DNA from: CAZNXJ01 sp964577115
GTDB taxonomy: Bacteria; Planctomycetota; Planctomycetia; Pirellulales; Pirellulaceae
Length of the DNA stretch: 64,000 nucleotides
Reading direction: 5' to 3'
Assembly: GCA_964577115.1 (NCBI GenBank)
Contig: CAZNXJ010000004.1
Span: 124,001 to 188,000 of the forward strand
Shown: piece after piece, positions 9,097 to 17,514 of the stretch
Layout of the letters: each line of letters opens with the position of its first letter
Position numbering within the stretch: position 1 is the stretch's first letter
Program-made: the position numbers and the translations under genes
Notes under the pieces: model-generated
What the model saw: the letters and a program-made list of their open reading frames with translations, nothing else
Told to the model about the DNA's origin: nothing
Database searches by the model: none

Positions 9097-9504
9097 ATCA
9101 TTCTGCTCCCTTCTCGAGTTCGCCGCGCCGTGCTCGATTCCGCATGGCGCAGCAAAGTGCTGTCGGCACACGCGGCGCCGCCGGGCCAGGGTGATGGGAG
9201 AAGATCGACGCGTGGTTTCGCCGGTTCCTCCTGGTTTCTTCGCCCCAGCTACCCCTCTGGGCGATCGACGTATGACGCGTTTCGCGCCACTGCCAAAGGC
9301 AACTTAGCTCACATGTTTCACGCGCGCCGGCCCGAGCGCAAGGAAAATCGCTTTCGCCGAGCGTTTTCGCTCGATCCGGCCGTTCTGCCGCGCCCGCGCA
9401 ACCGGGTTATCCCCTCCAATTGCTACCGCGATGCAGCGCGAGGAGCCCCGCACGCCCAGCCAAGGGGGGCGTGCCATTCTGCGCCAATGATCTTTCACGA
9501 GCGA
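9097..9504. other. Intergenic region, 408 bases, no gene seen
   Basis: It lies between the Ser/Thr kinase stop and the Hpt start, both on the minus strand. The only structure seen is the perfect inverted repeat at 9450-9474. A plus-strand open frame crossing it runs on into the kinase gene and has no family features, so it is a shadow. The Hpt promoter should lie here but was not recognised. Confidence 0.5.
9450..9474 (-). terminator. Hairpin just after the zinc-ribbon kinase gene
   Basis: GCACGCCC (9450-9457) and GGGCGTGC (9467-9474) pair perfectly over 8 bases with a 9-base loop, 30 bases beyond the kinase stop. The sequence beyond it is not T-rich, so it may be a transcript-end stabiliser rather than a true intrinsic terminator. 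Confidence 0.35.
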
Positions 9505-10917
9505 TCAATGCAAGTCGCGCCCCGTCAGTTGCCGCTCGACTTCGTCGGCATAATAGGCGACCTCGAGTACGCTCTGGCGAAGTTCCTGGGGGTCGCAGGA
9601 CGCGCGAGGATGCGAGTTGATCATGACGAAATGCGGCTGACCGTCCACCGTATCGATCGCCACGGCGCCGTGAGGGAGGCGCGCATTCAATTCAAGGGCT
9701 CGCACGTAATAACACTCTGCCGTCGGGGCACAGATGCTGAAGACGCGGATGATCTGCGGAGTAATGGCGCCGCACCGACTCACTTCGACCAGGACCCGCT
9801 GAGTCCGCTCGCCGGGAAGCGCGACCGTCACCTCGAAGCGGTCTCCCTTGCCTTCGATAACGACCGGGCTCCCTTCGAGCGCTTCACGTAGCAGCGATTC
9901 GAAATCGCGAAGTTCTCCGTAGACGGCACGCAGTTCGGTATGCAGCTGCTCGGCATCCGCAAAACGTTCGGCCGGATCCTTTGCCAGGCAGCGGCGAATC
10001 ACCGCGTCCGCCTCGGGCGGCGCATGGGGGCAAGCTTCGACGAGCGACGGAAGGGGCGCTTGGGCGTGGAGCATAGCGAGCTGGGGAAGCGACTTTGCCA
10101 CGAACGGTAGCTCGCCAGTACACAGTGCGAAATACGTCACGCCCATCGCGTACACATCGCTGCGCGTCGTTGCCGGTTCACCGTCGAACAGCTCGGGAGC
10201 CATATAGTAAGGGGTTCCCGTGAGCGGCCGGTCGTCATCGGGAGAGGGACCGGTGAGCACTCGCTTGGCAAGCCCGAAGTCGGCCAACTTCGCCACTTGA
10301 TCCGCCGTGACCAGGATGTTGGCGGGCTTGATGTCACGGTGAACCAGTCCAAAACGGTGAGCCGCGGCGAGCGCCGAACTGACGTCGACCATGTAACGCG
10401 TCGCACGCGTCAGATCGACGGCGCCGGCTCGTTCAGCTACCTTGGCCAGCGAATGCCCGTCGACGTATTCCATCTCGATGTAGTGCAACCCTCGCTCGTA
10501 GCCAATGGTGTGAATCGTCACGACGTTGGGATGCACAAGCCCAGCTGCGGCGCGCGCCTCGGCGAGAAACGCTTCGATGGCCTCCGGCCGGCTACCCGCG
10601 AGGCGCGGGCTGAGCACCTTTAATGCGCATGGGCGCCGCAGCGTCAGGTGCAAGGCGCGGTACACGCGTGCCATGCCGCCGCGCCCACAATAGGCCTCAA
10701 TGCGATACGTGCCCAGTTCGCTTCCCAGCAGCTCGTCGTCGGGTTCCTCGCACGTTCCCGATTGCCACGCCTCATAGATATGCGAATCGGCGACGTCGAT
10801 CGTCGGAGCCTCCCCCCAAGCGGCCAACGTGTGCCCGCACTGCGGGCAAAGGCGCCTGTCCCTCTGTACCTCGAACTGCTCGTTGCAACCAGGACAGAAG
10901 CGAACGGTGTTGGACAT
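9505..10917 (-). CDS. Ser/Thr protein kinase with N-terminal zinc ribbon and YbjN-like tail
   Basis: 470 residues. A C-x2-C / C-x2-C zinc ribbon (Cys8, 11, 24, 27) precedes a complete Hanks-type kinase (about 70-345): glycine loop CGRGGMARVY, Lys100 in CALK, HRDIKPAN with catalytic Asp195, DFG Asp213, and a GTPYYMAPE activation end. The last 120 residues, with RCGAITPQ and a YADEVERQL end, resemble YbjN/type III chaperone-like domains seen in other sensory proteins; that call is tentative. No transmembrane segment is present, so it is cytoplasmic. It phosphorylates Ser/Thr of unknown targets. The gene stands alone, with no strong ribosome-binding site. Its place next to the Hpt/HD-GYP pair may imply cross-talk. 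Confidence 0.92.
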   Translation of the reverse strand: MSNTVRFCPGCNEQFEVQRDRRLCPQCGHTLAAWGEAPTIDVADSHIYEAWQSGTCEEPDDELLGSELGTYRIEAYCGRGGMARVYRALHLTLRRPCALKVLSPRLAGSRPEAIEAFLAEARAAAGLVHPNVVTIHTIGYERGLHYIEMEYVDGHSLAKVAERAGAVDLTRATRYMVDVSSALAAAHRFGLVHRDIKPANILVTADQVAKLADFGLAKRVLTGPSPDDDRPLTGTPYYMAPELFDGEPATTRSDVYAMGVTYFALCTGELPFVAKSLPQLAMLHAQAPLPSLVEACPHAPPEADAVIRRCLAKDPAERFADAEQLHTELRAVYGELRDFESLLREALEGSPVVIEGKGDRFEVTVALPGERTQRVLVEVSRCGAITPQIIRVFSICAPTAECYYVRALELNARLPHGAVAIDTVDGQPHFVMINSHPRASCDPQELRQSVLEVAYYADEVERQLTGRDLH

Positions 10918-11218
10918 TCGAGTGCATCCGCGATTGGAGTGAGGCTGGCAACGCGAAAACCAGCACCGCCGGTTCCGAAAGGCACTTCTATTTTGGGGGA
11001 GAAACGGCGGATCACACTACCCCACTGCCGGCCACGTACCAGAATGTCACGAAACGAAATCGCCATGTTTTTTGTTTTTCGTCGGCCTGGTTAGGGCGTT
11101 CGTCCGCTCCGAGCGATACCTTAGGGCGAGTAACTGCGAGCGCAGAATCGATCGCTCAGCGTCGAAGTGGCCGACGGCTCCCTGACCTGAATCGGGGACC
11201 GCTCGTACAATCATCGTT
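10918..11218. other. Divergent intergenic region between kinase and lhr
   Basis: 301 bases. The only supported signal is the lhr promoter at its right edge (11182-11211). An A/T-rich patch with a TTTTTTG run lies near 11065-11080, but no clear kinase promoter could be assigned. Nothing else was seen. Confidence 0.5.
11182..11211 (+). promoter_or_regulatory. lhr promoter, placed for a leaderless transcript
   Basis: CTGACC at 11182-11187 and TACAAT (5 of 6 to the -10 consensus) at 11206-11211 are 18 bases apart. The -10 ends 7 bases before the lhr ATG, so transcription would start at or next to the A of the ATG. No ribosome-binding site precedes the ATG, which fits a leaderless message. Confidence 0.5.
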
Positions 11219-14200
11219 ATGAGCAGCGTGACTGACGAGCTGGAGTTGTTTAGTGATCCCGCGGTACTGGATCCGTTTCATCCGCTGGTCCGCGACTGGT
11301 TCCTGGAAACCTTTGCCGCGCCCACACGCGCTCAGGCCAAAGCGTGGCCGGCGATTGCCGCGGGCGAAAACACGCTTCTGCTAGCTCCCACCGGTTCCGG
11401 TAAGACGCTCGCCGCGTTCCTCGTGGCCATTGATCGCCTGATCGCGGCACGCGCCGGTGGCTCATCGGACGCGGAACCCGGTGGTGTCCGCGTCCTTTAT
11501 CTCTCGCCTCTCAAGGCACTTGGCGTTGACGTCGAACGCAACTTGCGGGCGCCCTTGGCGGGCGTTCGCAACCTGGCCGAGCGGCGCGGGATCGACCTGG
11601 CCATCCCCAGTGTGGCCGTGCGGAGCGGCGATACGCCTTCGAATGAACGTCGACGCCTCGCGCGCGAACCGGCCGACATATTGATTACGACTCCCGAATC
11701 GTTGTATCTGCTGCTGACCTCGCAGGCACGTTCGATCCTGCAAACAGTCGAAACAGTCATCGTGGATGAGATCCATTCGGTGGTCGCGACGAAGCGGGGC
11801 GCTCACCTGATGGTGTCGCTCGAGCGGCTCGAGGAGCTGCGGCGAGCAGCAGGCCTGCCGGCCGTGCAGCGTATCGGGCTATCAGCAACTCAGCGGCCGC
11901 TCGACGAAGTGGCTCGCCTGCTGGGCGGCGGTGAATGGCAAACGATATCGAGTAAGCCGCGTCTGGTTCCGCGCCCTGTGACCATTGTGGATGCGAGCTA
12001 CTCGAAGCGGTTCGACATCCGCATCGAAGTGCCCGTCGAGGACATGGCCAACCTCGGGCAAACCGACGAAATCCCATCGGGCCCGACGGCCGGCGGACCG
12101 GCCCCCGCATCGATCTGGCCGGCCATTCATCCCCGCCTTGTGCAGCTCATTCGGAGCCATCGTTCGACGATCCTGTTCACGAACAGCCGCCGGCTCGCCG
12201 AGCGGCTGGCGGCGGCGATCAACGAACTGGCGGATGAACAGCTCGCGCTGGCTCACCACGGTTCGATCGCCAAGGATACGCGTGTACTCATCGAAGATCG
12301 GCTTAAACGGGGCGATCTGCGAGCGATCGTGGCGACGTCGTCACTCGAACTGGGCATCGACATGGGAGCGGTCGATCTGGTGATTCAGATCGAATCTCCG
12401 CCCTCGATTGCGGCCGGAGTTCAGCGCATTGGCCGCGCCGGCCACCACGTCGGCGAGACATCGTCGGGCGTCGTGCTGCCCAAGTACCGAGGCGATCTGC
12501 TCGCCTGCACGGCGGCTGTCGAGCGTATGAAGCAGGGGCTGGTTGAGGAAACTCACTACCCCCGCAATCCGCTCGACGTGCTCGCGCAACAAATCGTGGC
12601 CATGGTGGCGCTCGAACCGCAGTCCGTCGACACCTTATATGCGACGATCTGCCGAGCGGCGCCGTTTCACGAACTGCCGCGCAGCGCCTTCGAGGGCGTT
12701 CTTGATCTGCTCGCCGGCCGCTATCCGTCGGACGAATTCGCGGAACTTCGGCCGCGTGTCAACTGGGATCGGATCGGCGGCATCGTCTCGGTTCGGCAAG
12801 GCGCCCAGCGGCTCGCGATCCTCAACGCGGGAACAATTCCCGACCGCGGTTTGTATGGCGTCTATCTGGCCGATGGTGCGGCGGCGCCCAGTCGTGTGGG
12901 CGAGCTGGACGAAGAGATGGTATTCGAAACGCACCCCGGCGACGTGTTCTTGCTCGGCGCGTCCTCGTGGCGTGTTGTCGAGATCACGCATGACCGTGTG
13001 CTCGTGGTCCCGGCGCCTGGCGAGCCCGGGCGGATGCCGTTCTGGCGCGGCGAGGGGCCGGGGCGGCCGCGCGAGTTTGGCGCCGCAATCGGCGCACTGG
13101 CTCGCCGCCTTGTCCGGCTGGATGCCGACGAAGCGCGCCGCCAACTCACCGAAGACTTCGGGCTCGACCGCCGCGCGGCGTTCAATCTACTGAAGTATCT
13201 GCGCGAGCAAGTGGAGGCGACGGGTGAGCTGCCGAGCGACCGGGCGCTGGTCGTCGAGTGTTTTCTTGACGAAGTGGGCGATTGGCGCGTCGTGATTCTT
13301 TCGCCTTTCGGCACCCGCGTGCATGCGCCCTGGGCGATGGCGGTCAGTGGACGCTGGCGGCGTGAAATGCCCGGCGAAATCGATGTGATTTGGGCCGATG
13401 ACGGCATCGTCCTGCGACTTCCCGCCTCGGACGAACCCCCGCCGCTCGACGAGCTCTTCCCGCGTTCCGATGAAATCGAGGAGATGGTGACGCGCGAGCT
13501 CGGCAGCACGGCGCTGTTTGCTGCGCGGTTTCGTGAGAATGCCGCTCGAGCGCTCTTGCTTCCCAAACAACATGCGGCCAAGCGCATGCCCCTCTGGGTT
13601 CAGCGCAAACGTTCCGCCGATCTACTCGGCGTCGCCGCTCGCTATCCCAGTTTTCCACTGTTGCTGGAAACCTATCGCGAATGTTTGCGCGACGTGTTCG
13701 ATCTACCAGGGCTGAAGGAGCTGCTGCGCGATGTCGAGCAGCGCAAGATTCGCGTCAAACAGGTGATGTCCGAGTCGCCTTCCCCTTTCGCGGCATCGCT
13801 GCTGTTCGGTTACACGGGCAACTTTATTTACGACGGCGATGCGCCGCTGGCCGAGCGCCGAGCGGCGACGCTCGCCCTCGACCACGCCCAGCTTCGCGAA
13901 CTCCTGGGCGACGCCGAGCTCCGCGAACTGCTCGATGCCGACGCAATCGAAACCACGGCTCTCGAACTACAGCGGTTGACCGAGCGTTCGCGCGTGCGCC
14001 ATGCCGATGGACTCCACGAACTGCTGCTGTTCCTCGGCGACCTGCGGATCGACGAGATCCAGGTGCGCACGGATCCTGAGGCACTTGCCGGCGGACAGCT
14101 CGAGCGATGGCTGGACGAGCTGGTTTCGCAGCGGCGTGTTATCGCGGTGCGGATCGCGGGCGAGCAGCGTTACGTCGCCGCAGAAGATGCGGGACGCGTG

Positions 14201-15769
14201 CGTGATGCGCTGGGCGTGGCACCGCCTCCGGGATTACCGGCCGCGTTTCTCGAGAGCGTCGCCGACCCGGTCGGCGATCTCGTGTCGCGGTTCGCGCGCA
14301 CGCACGGGCCATTCCGCATCGAACAAGTCGCTGAGCGACTAGGTATCGGCATGGCCGTCGCACGCGCCGCACTGGAACGGCTCGCGGAGCGCCATCGCGT
14401 GCTCGAAGGCGAGTTCCTTCCGGGGGGGCGAGGCCGCGAGTGGTGCGATGCGGAAGTGCTGCGGATGATCAAGCGCCGCTCGCTGGCGCGGTTACGCCAG
14501 CAGATCGAACCGGTTGCGGCCACCGAGCTCGCTCGATTCTTGCCGCACTGGCATGGGCTGCACCAGCCGCGCCGCGGGCTCGACGGACTGCTAGATGCGA
14601 TCGAGCAATTACAAGGGGCTCCGCTCGCGCTGTCGGCCCTCGAGCGTTGGATTCTGCCTGCGCGCGTCGTGGGGTATCAGCCCAGTGATCTAGACGAACT
14701 CTGTGCCGCGGGCGAGGTGGTATGGCGCGGCTTCGATCCCATTACGGGAGGCGACGGGCGGATAGCGTTGTATTTGACGGATCATTTTGCGGCGCTCGCA
14801 CCGCCGCCCGGCGAGGCCGAGGGGGAATTGGCGGCGCGTATTCGCGAACTGCTCAGTGCGCGCGGAGCGTCATTTTTCGACGATATTGTGCGGCAGATCG
14901 GCGGGTTCCCGCAGGAAGTTCTGGATAGCCTCTGGGAGCTCGTTTGGGCCGGGGAAGCGACCAACGACACACTCGCGCCGCTGCGCTCGTTAAGCCGTAA
15001 AGCGCGCCGCGCGAACGCACGGCGATCGCGTGCCGGGCGGGCGTTTCGGTCGCGACGCTTGCAGCGCCTTCCAGGTACGGAAGGCCGCTGGTCGCTGCTG
15101 TACCCCGCTTTTGAAATTAACAGTACGCAGCGCTTGGCCGCTCAGGCGGGCCAGCTGATCGAACGCTATGGCATCCTGACTCGCGATCTAGCCCGAAGCG
15201 AAAACGTCGCCGGCGGCTTTGCCGGCATCTATCCGGTGCTCAAGGCCATGGAGCAGGCGGGGACAATCCGCCGAGGTTATTTCGTAGCGGGGCTGGGTGG
15301 AGCGCAGTTCGCGGCACCGGGCGCCGACGACCGCATCCGACAGCTGGCCAACCAGGACGAACGTGACAGCAGCTGTGTGGTGCTCGCCTCGACCGATCCG
15401 GCCAATGCCTACGGGTCCGCCCTGCCCTGGCCCGCAACAAGCGCGACGGGCCTCCGCCCGCAGCGCTCTGCCGGGTCCCGAGTTATCCTCGACAATGGCC
15501 GTCTGATTGGCTATCTCGGAAGGTCCGGCCAGCACCTAGTGACGTTCTTGCCGGATGACGAACCCGAGCGGGGACACACCGTGCGGCGTTTGATGGGGGC
15601 CCTGCAAGGCCTGGTCGAGCATGAAGGGCCTTTGTACCTGGTTCAAGTGGATAACCAGCCGCCGGCGGCCAGCCCACTGGCGTCCGCGCTGATCGGCGCC
15701 GGTTTTTCGCCTTCGCCACGAGGATTTTTGCTGAGGAGTGGAACTCGACGAGTGACGGAACATGCCTGA
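11219..15769 (+). CDS. lhr: Large helicase-related protein Lhr (3'-5' SF2 DNA helicase)
   Basis: 1516 residues, close to E. coli Lhr (about 1538). The N-terminal SF2 core has APTGSGKT (56-63), VDEIH (182-186) and SATQRPLDE (motif III), then the C-terminal core with TSSLELGIDMG and QRIGRAGHHVGE. The long remainder (winged-helix, Lhr core and C-terminal domain) is typical of full-length bacterial Lhr, including the NSTQRLAAQAGQLIERYGI region. Lhr is an ATP-dependent single-stranded DNA translocase and helicase linked to DNA repair. The gene overlaps the nei-type glycosylase gene by 8 bases, so they are co-translated. Mycobacteria also place lhr beside nei, supporting a joint repair role. Confidence 0.95.
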   Translation: MSSVTDELELFSDPAVLDPFHPLVRDWFLETFAAPTRAQAKAWPAIAAGENTLLLAPTGSGKTLAAFLVAIDRLIAARAGGSSDAEPGGVRVLYLSPLKALGVDVERNLRAPLAGVRNLAERRGIDLAIPSVAVRSGDTPSNERRRLAREPADILITTPESLYLLLTSQARSILQTVETVIVDEIHSVVATKRGAHLMVSLERLEELRRAAGLPAVQRIGLSATQRPLDEVARLLGGGEWQTISSKPRLVPRPVTIVDASYSKRFDIRIEVPVEDMANLGQTDEIPSGPTAGGPAPASIWPAIHPRLVQLIRSHRSTILFTNSRRLAERLAAAINELADEQLALAHHGSIAKDTRVLIEDRLKRGDLRAIVATSSLELGIDMGAVDLVIQIESPPSIAAGVQRIGRAGHHVGETSSGVVLPKYRGDLLACTAAVERMKQGLVEETHYPRNPLDVLAQQIVAMVALEPQSVDTLYATICRAAPFHELPRSAFEGVLDLLAGRYPSDEFAELRPRVNWDRIGGIVSVRQGAQRLAILNAGTIPDRGLYGVYLADGAAAPSRVGELDEEMVFETHPGDVFLLGASSWRVVEITHDRVLVVPAPGEPGRMPFWRGEGPGRPREFGAAIGALARRLVRLDADEARRQLTEDFGLDRRAAFNLLKYLREQVEATGELPSDRALVVECFLDEVGDWRVVILSPFGTRVHAPWAMAVSGRWRREMPGEIDVIWADDGIVLRLPASDEPPPLDELFPRSDEIEEMVTRELGSTALFAARFRENAARALLLPKQHAAKRMPLWVQRKRSADLLGVAARYPSFPLLLETYRECLRDVFDLPGLKELLRDVEQRKIRVKQVMSESPSPFAASLLFGYTGNFIYDGDAPLAERRAATLALDHAQLRELLGDAELRELLDADAIETTALELQRLTERSRVRHADGLHELLLFLGDLRIDEIQVRTDPEALAGGQLERWLDELVSQRRVIAVRIAGEQRYVAAEDAGRVRDALGVAPPPGLPAAFLESVADPVGDLVSRFARTHGPFRIEQVAERLGIGMAVARAALERLAERHRVLEGEFLPGGRGREWCDAEVLRMIKRRSLARLRQQIEPVAATELARFLPHWHGLHQPRRGLDGLLDAIEQLQGAPLALSALERWILPARVVGYQPSDLDELCAAGEVVWRGFDPITGGDGRIALYLTDHFAALAPPPGEAEGELAARIRELLSARGASFFDDIVRQIGGFPQEVLDSLWELVWAGEATNDTLAPLRSLSRKARRANARRSRAGRAFRSRRLQRLPGTEGRWSLLYPAFEINSTQRLAAQAGQLIERYGILTRDLARSENVAGGFAGIYPVLKAMEQAGTIRRGYFVAGLGGAQFAAPGADDRIRQLANQDERDSSCVVLASTDPANAYGSALPWPATSATGLRPQRSAGSRVILDNGRLIGYLGRSGQHLVTFLPDDEPERGHTVRRLMGALQGLVEHEGPLYLVQVDNQPPAASPLASALIGAGFSPSPRGFLLRSGTRRVTEHA

Positions 15770-16580
15770 GGGAGATACGATCTTTCGCACCGCCTCCCGA
15801 CTGCGACAAGCCATACTTGGGCAGACCATCGAGGCCGTGCGAGGGCGAAAGGAGTTGAACGTCGAGCGGCTCATCGGCTGCACGGTCGATGCCATCGAGC
15901 CACGCGGCAAGCACCTGCTGATCCGGTTTTCCGGGGGCTGGAACCTCCATTCACACATGGGAATGACAGGCTCCTGGCACCTGTACCGGCCGGGCGAGCC
16001 GTGGTGGAAGCCCGAACATCGCGCTCACGTCGTGCTCGACACCGGCACCTGGCTGGCCATTTGCTTTACCCCGAAAACGCTCGAGCTGCTGAGCGAGACG
16101 GGGTTGAAGCGGCATGGCTATCTCCATCGGCTGGGTCCGGACATCCTGTCGGATGATCTGGATGTCGACGATGTCGTGCACCGGCTGCTCGCCCACGCGG
16201 ATCGGCCGCTGGGTGAAGCGATCATGGATCAGACGATCGTCTGCGGCATCGGGAACATTTATAAGTCCGAGCTCCTATTCATCGAGCGGCTCTCGCCCTT
16301 TGCCCGCGTGAACGAGTTCTCGGTGGCCCAGCTCCGTTCGCTCATCGAACAAGCGCGAACTCTGATGCGAATCAACCTCGACAACGCTGCTCGGCGAACG
16401 CGCTTTCGGCTCGACGGGCGGCGGTTCTGGGTCTATAGACGTTCCGGTGAGAAGTGTCTCGTATGCGGAACGGCCATCGCCGTGCGGCGCCAGAGCGACC
16501 TCGGTCGCGCCACCTACTTTTGCCGCCGCTGCCAATCCTCGGCGCCAGGCAGCTCGGCCCCGGCGCAAAATACCCCGTGA
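15762..16580 (+). CDS. nei: Fpg/Nei-family DNA glycosylase/AP lyase (endonuclease VIII type)
   Basis: 272 residues. The mature N-terminus after Met removal is PEGDT, giving the catalytic proline and glutamate of the Fpg/Nei family; PEGDT rather than PELPE points to the Nei branch. HMGMTGSW forms the core strand, DQTIVCGIGNIYKSELLF the helix-two-turn-helix, and the C-terminus has a zinc finger of C-x2-C-x16-C-x2-C type (CLVCG...CRRCQ). The enzyme removes oxidised bases and nicks the resulting abasic site in the cytoplasm. Its ATG lies inside the last codons of lhr, 8-base overlap, so translation is probably coupled. Residue choice suggests pyrimidine lesions, but this was not tested. Confidence 0.92.
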   Translation: MPEGDTIFRTASRLRQAILGQTIEAVRGRKELNVERLIGCTVDAIEPRGKHLLIRFSGGWNLHSHMGMTGSWHLYRPGEPWWKPEHRAHVVLDTGTWLAICFTPKTLELLSETGLKRHGYLHRLGPDILSDDLDVDDVVHRLLAHADRPLGEAIMDQTIVCGIGNIYKSELLFIERLSPFARVNEFSVAQLRSLIEQARTLMRINLDNAARRTRFRLDGRRFWVYRRSGEKCLVCGTAIAVRRQSDLGRATYFCRRCQSSAPGSSAPAQNTP

Positions 16581-16655
16581 TCCGGCCACCCGCGGGAACC
16601 CATTCCGTTGTCCCTCGCCGTCTCGCCGCTCTCCCCATTACGGTACGGCGTGGGC

Positions 16656-16684
16656 TTGATCGACTCGTTTTCAATCACGATATT
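16656..16684 (+). promoter_or_regulatory. Weak promoter candidate before the 16764 gene
   Basis: TTGATC (16656-16661), 17 bases, then GATATT (16679-16684), each 4 of 6 to consensus. It would give a leader of about 75 bases before the anchored protein gene, which has AAAGGGA as ribosome-binding site. Confidence 0.28.
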
Positions 16685-16763
16685 CAGGCCTTAGACATCG
16701 AGACTGGTGCGCAATGCCGTACCAGCCCAACAAGCGCCGAGGCTTTCTACAAAGGGACTATGA

Positions 16764-17444
16764 ATGAGTGATGCGCCGGCCGGATCGCGGGGCGGCCTGA
16801 AAACGTTCCGGATTATTTTGATCGTCGCGTTAGTACTGCTGCTCATCGTGACGGCATATGGCTACCTCGTATATCTGGGTGGGGCCGACAAGCTGCGTGC
16901 GTTGACCCGCCCGCCCATCGTCGAGGTGAAAGGGCAGGTTTTCTGGAATGGCAGGCCGCTGCCCAACGCCATCCTCGCCACGCAGCCCGAGCGTCAAGGC
17001 TTGCCTGCCGCGTTCGGAACGTCGGATGCGGACGGCAACTTTACGTTGACGACCCATGCCGATGGCCAGTCGTGGGAAGGAGCGGTTGCGGGCAAGCATC
17101 GGGTTACGGTCACGGGCCACAAGAAAGCTCCCCCTCCCAAGCCGTCCTACCTGGTAACTCCGGAAATCTACCAGAACTTCGAATCGACGCCGCTGACAAT
17201 CGAAGTTTCGAAGGATCCGGAAGATAACCTACAGGTACGTCTGGAATTGGAAGGTACGGGGCCTGACGGTTCGGATTTTGTGTCACCCGATCCGCCCGGC
17301 GGCGAAATGGGTGCGGCGCCCGCCATCCAGATTCCCGAGCAAACTGCCGAGGATGAGGCCGACGCCGGTGCCGATGCGGAGGATGCCGACGCGTCCGACG
17401 AGCCCGCGCCGAGCGATGAATCCGAGCCAACGGACGAGCCTTAA
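16764..17444 (+). CDS. Membrane-anchored carboxypeptidase-regulatory-like (Ig-fold) protein
   Basis: 226 residues of unknown function. One N-terminal transmembrane helix (about 15-38, rich in Ile/Leu/Val) anchors an exported domain. VEVKGQVFWNGRPLPNA followed by GTSDADGNFTL is the pattern of transthyretin-like or carboxypeptidase-regulatory domains, which planctomycetes carry in large numbers on small secreted proteins. The last 45 residues are an acidic, Pro/Ala/Asp-rich tail. AAAGGGA lies about 7 bases before the ATG. The gene is convergent with the lipoprotein gene at 17515. A structural or binding role at the cell surface is plausible, with no enzyme motif seen. Confidence 0.75.
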   Translation: MSDAPAGSRGGLKTFRIILIVALVLLLIVTAYGYLVYLGGADKLRALTRPPIVEVKGQVFWNGRPLPNAILATQPERQGLPAAFGTSDADGNFTLTTHADGQSWEGAVAGKHRVTVTGHKKAPPPKPSYLVTPEIYQNFESTPLTIEVSKDPEDNLQVRLELEGTGPDGSDFVSPDPPGGEMGAAPAIQIPEQTAEDEADAGADAEDADASDEPAPSDESEPTDEP

Positions 17445-17514
17445 TCGGATTCCCTGCCGGAATTCCGCGGCCAGCGGGATTCTTCGGGCGCTCAATTTCG
17501 ACAATGCCGAGCGA

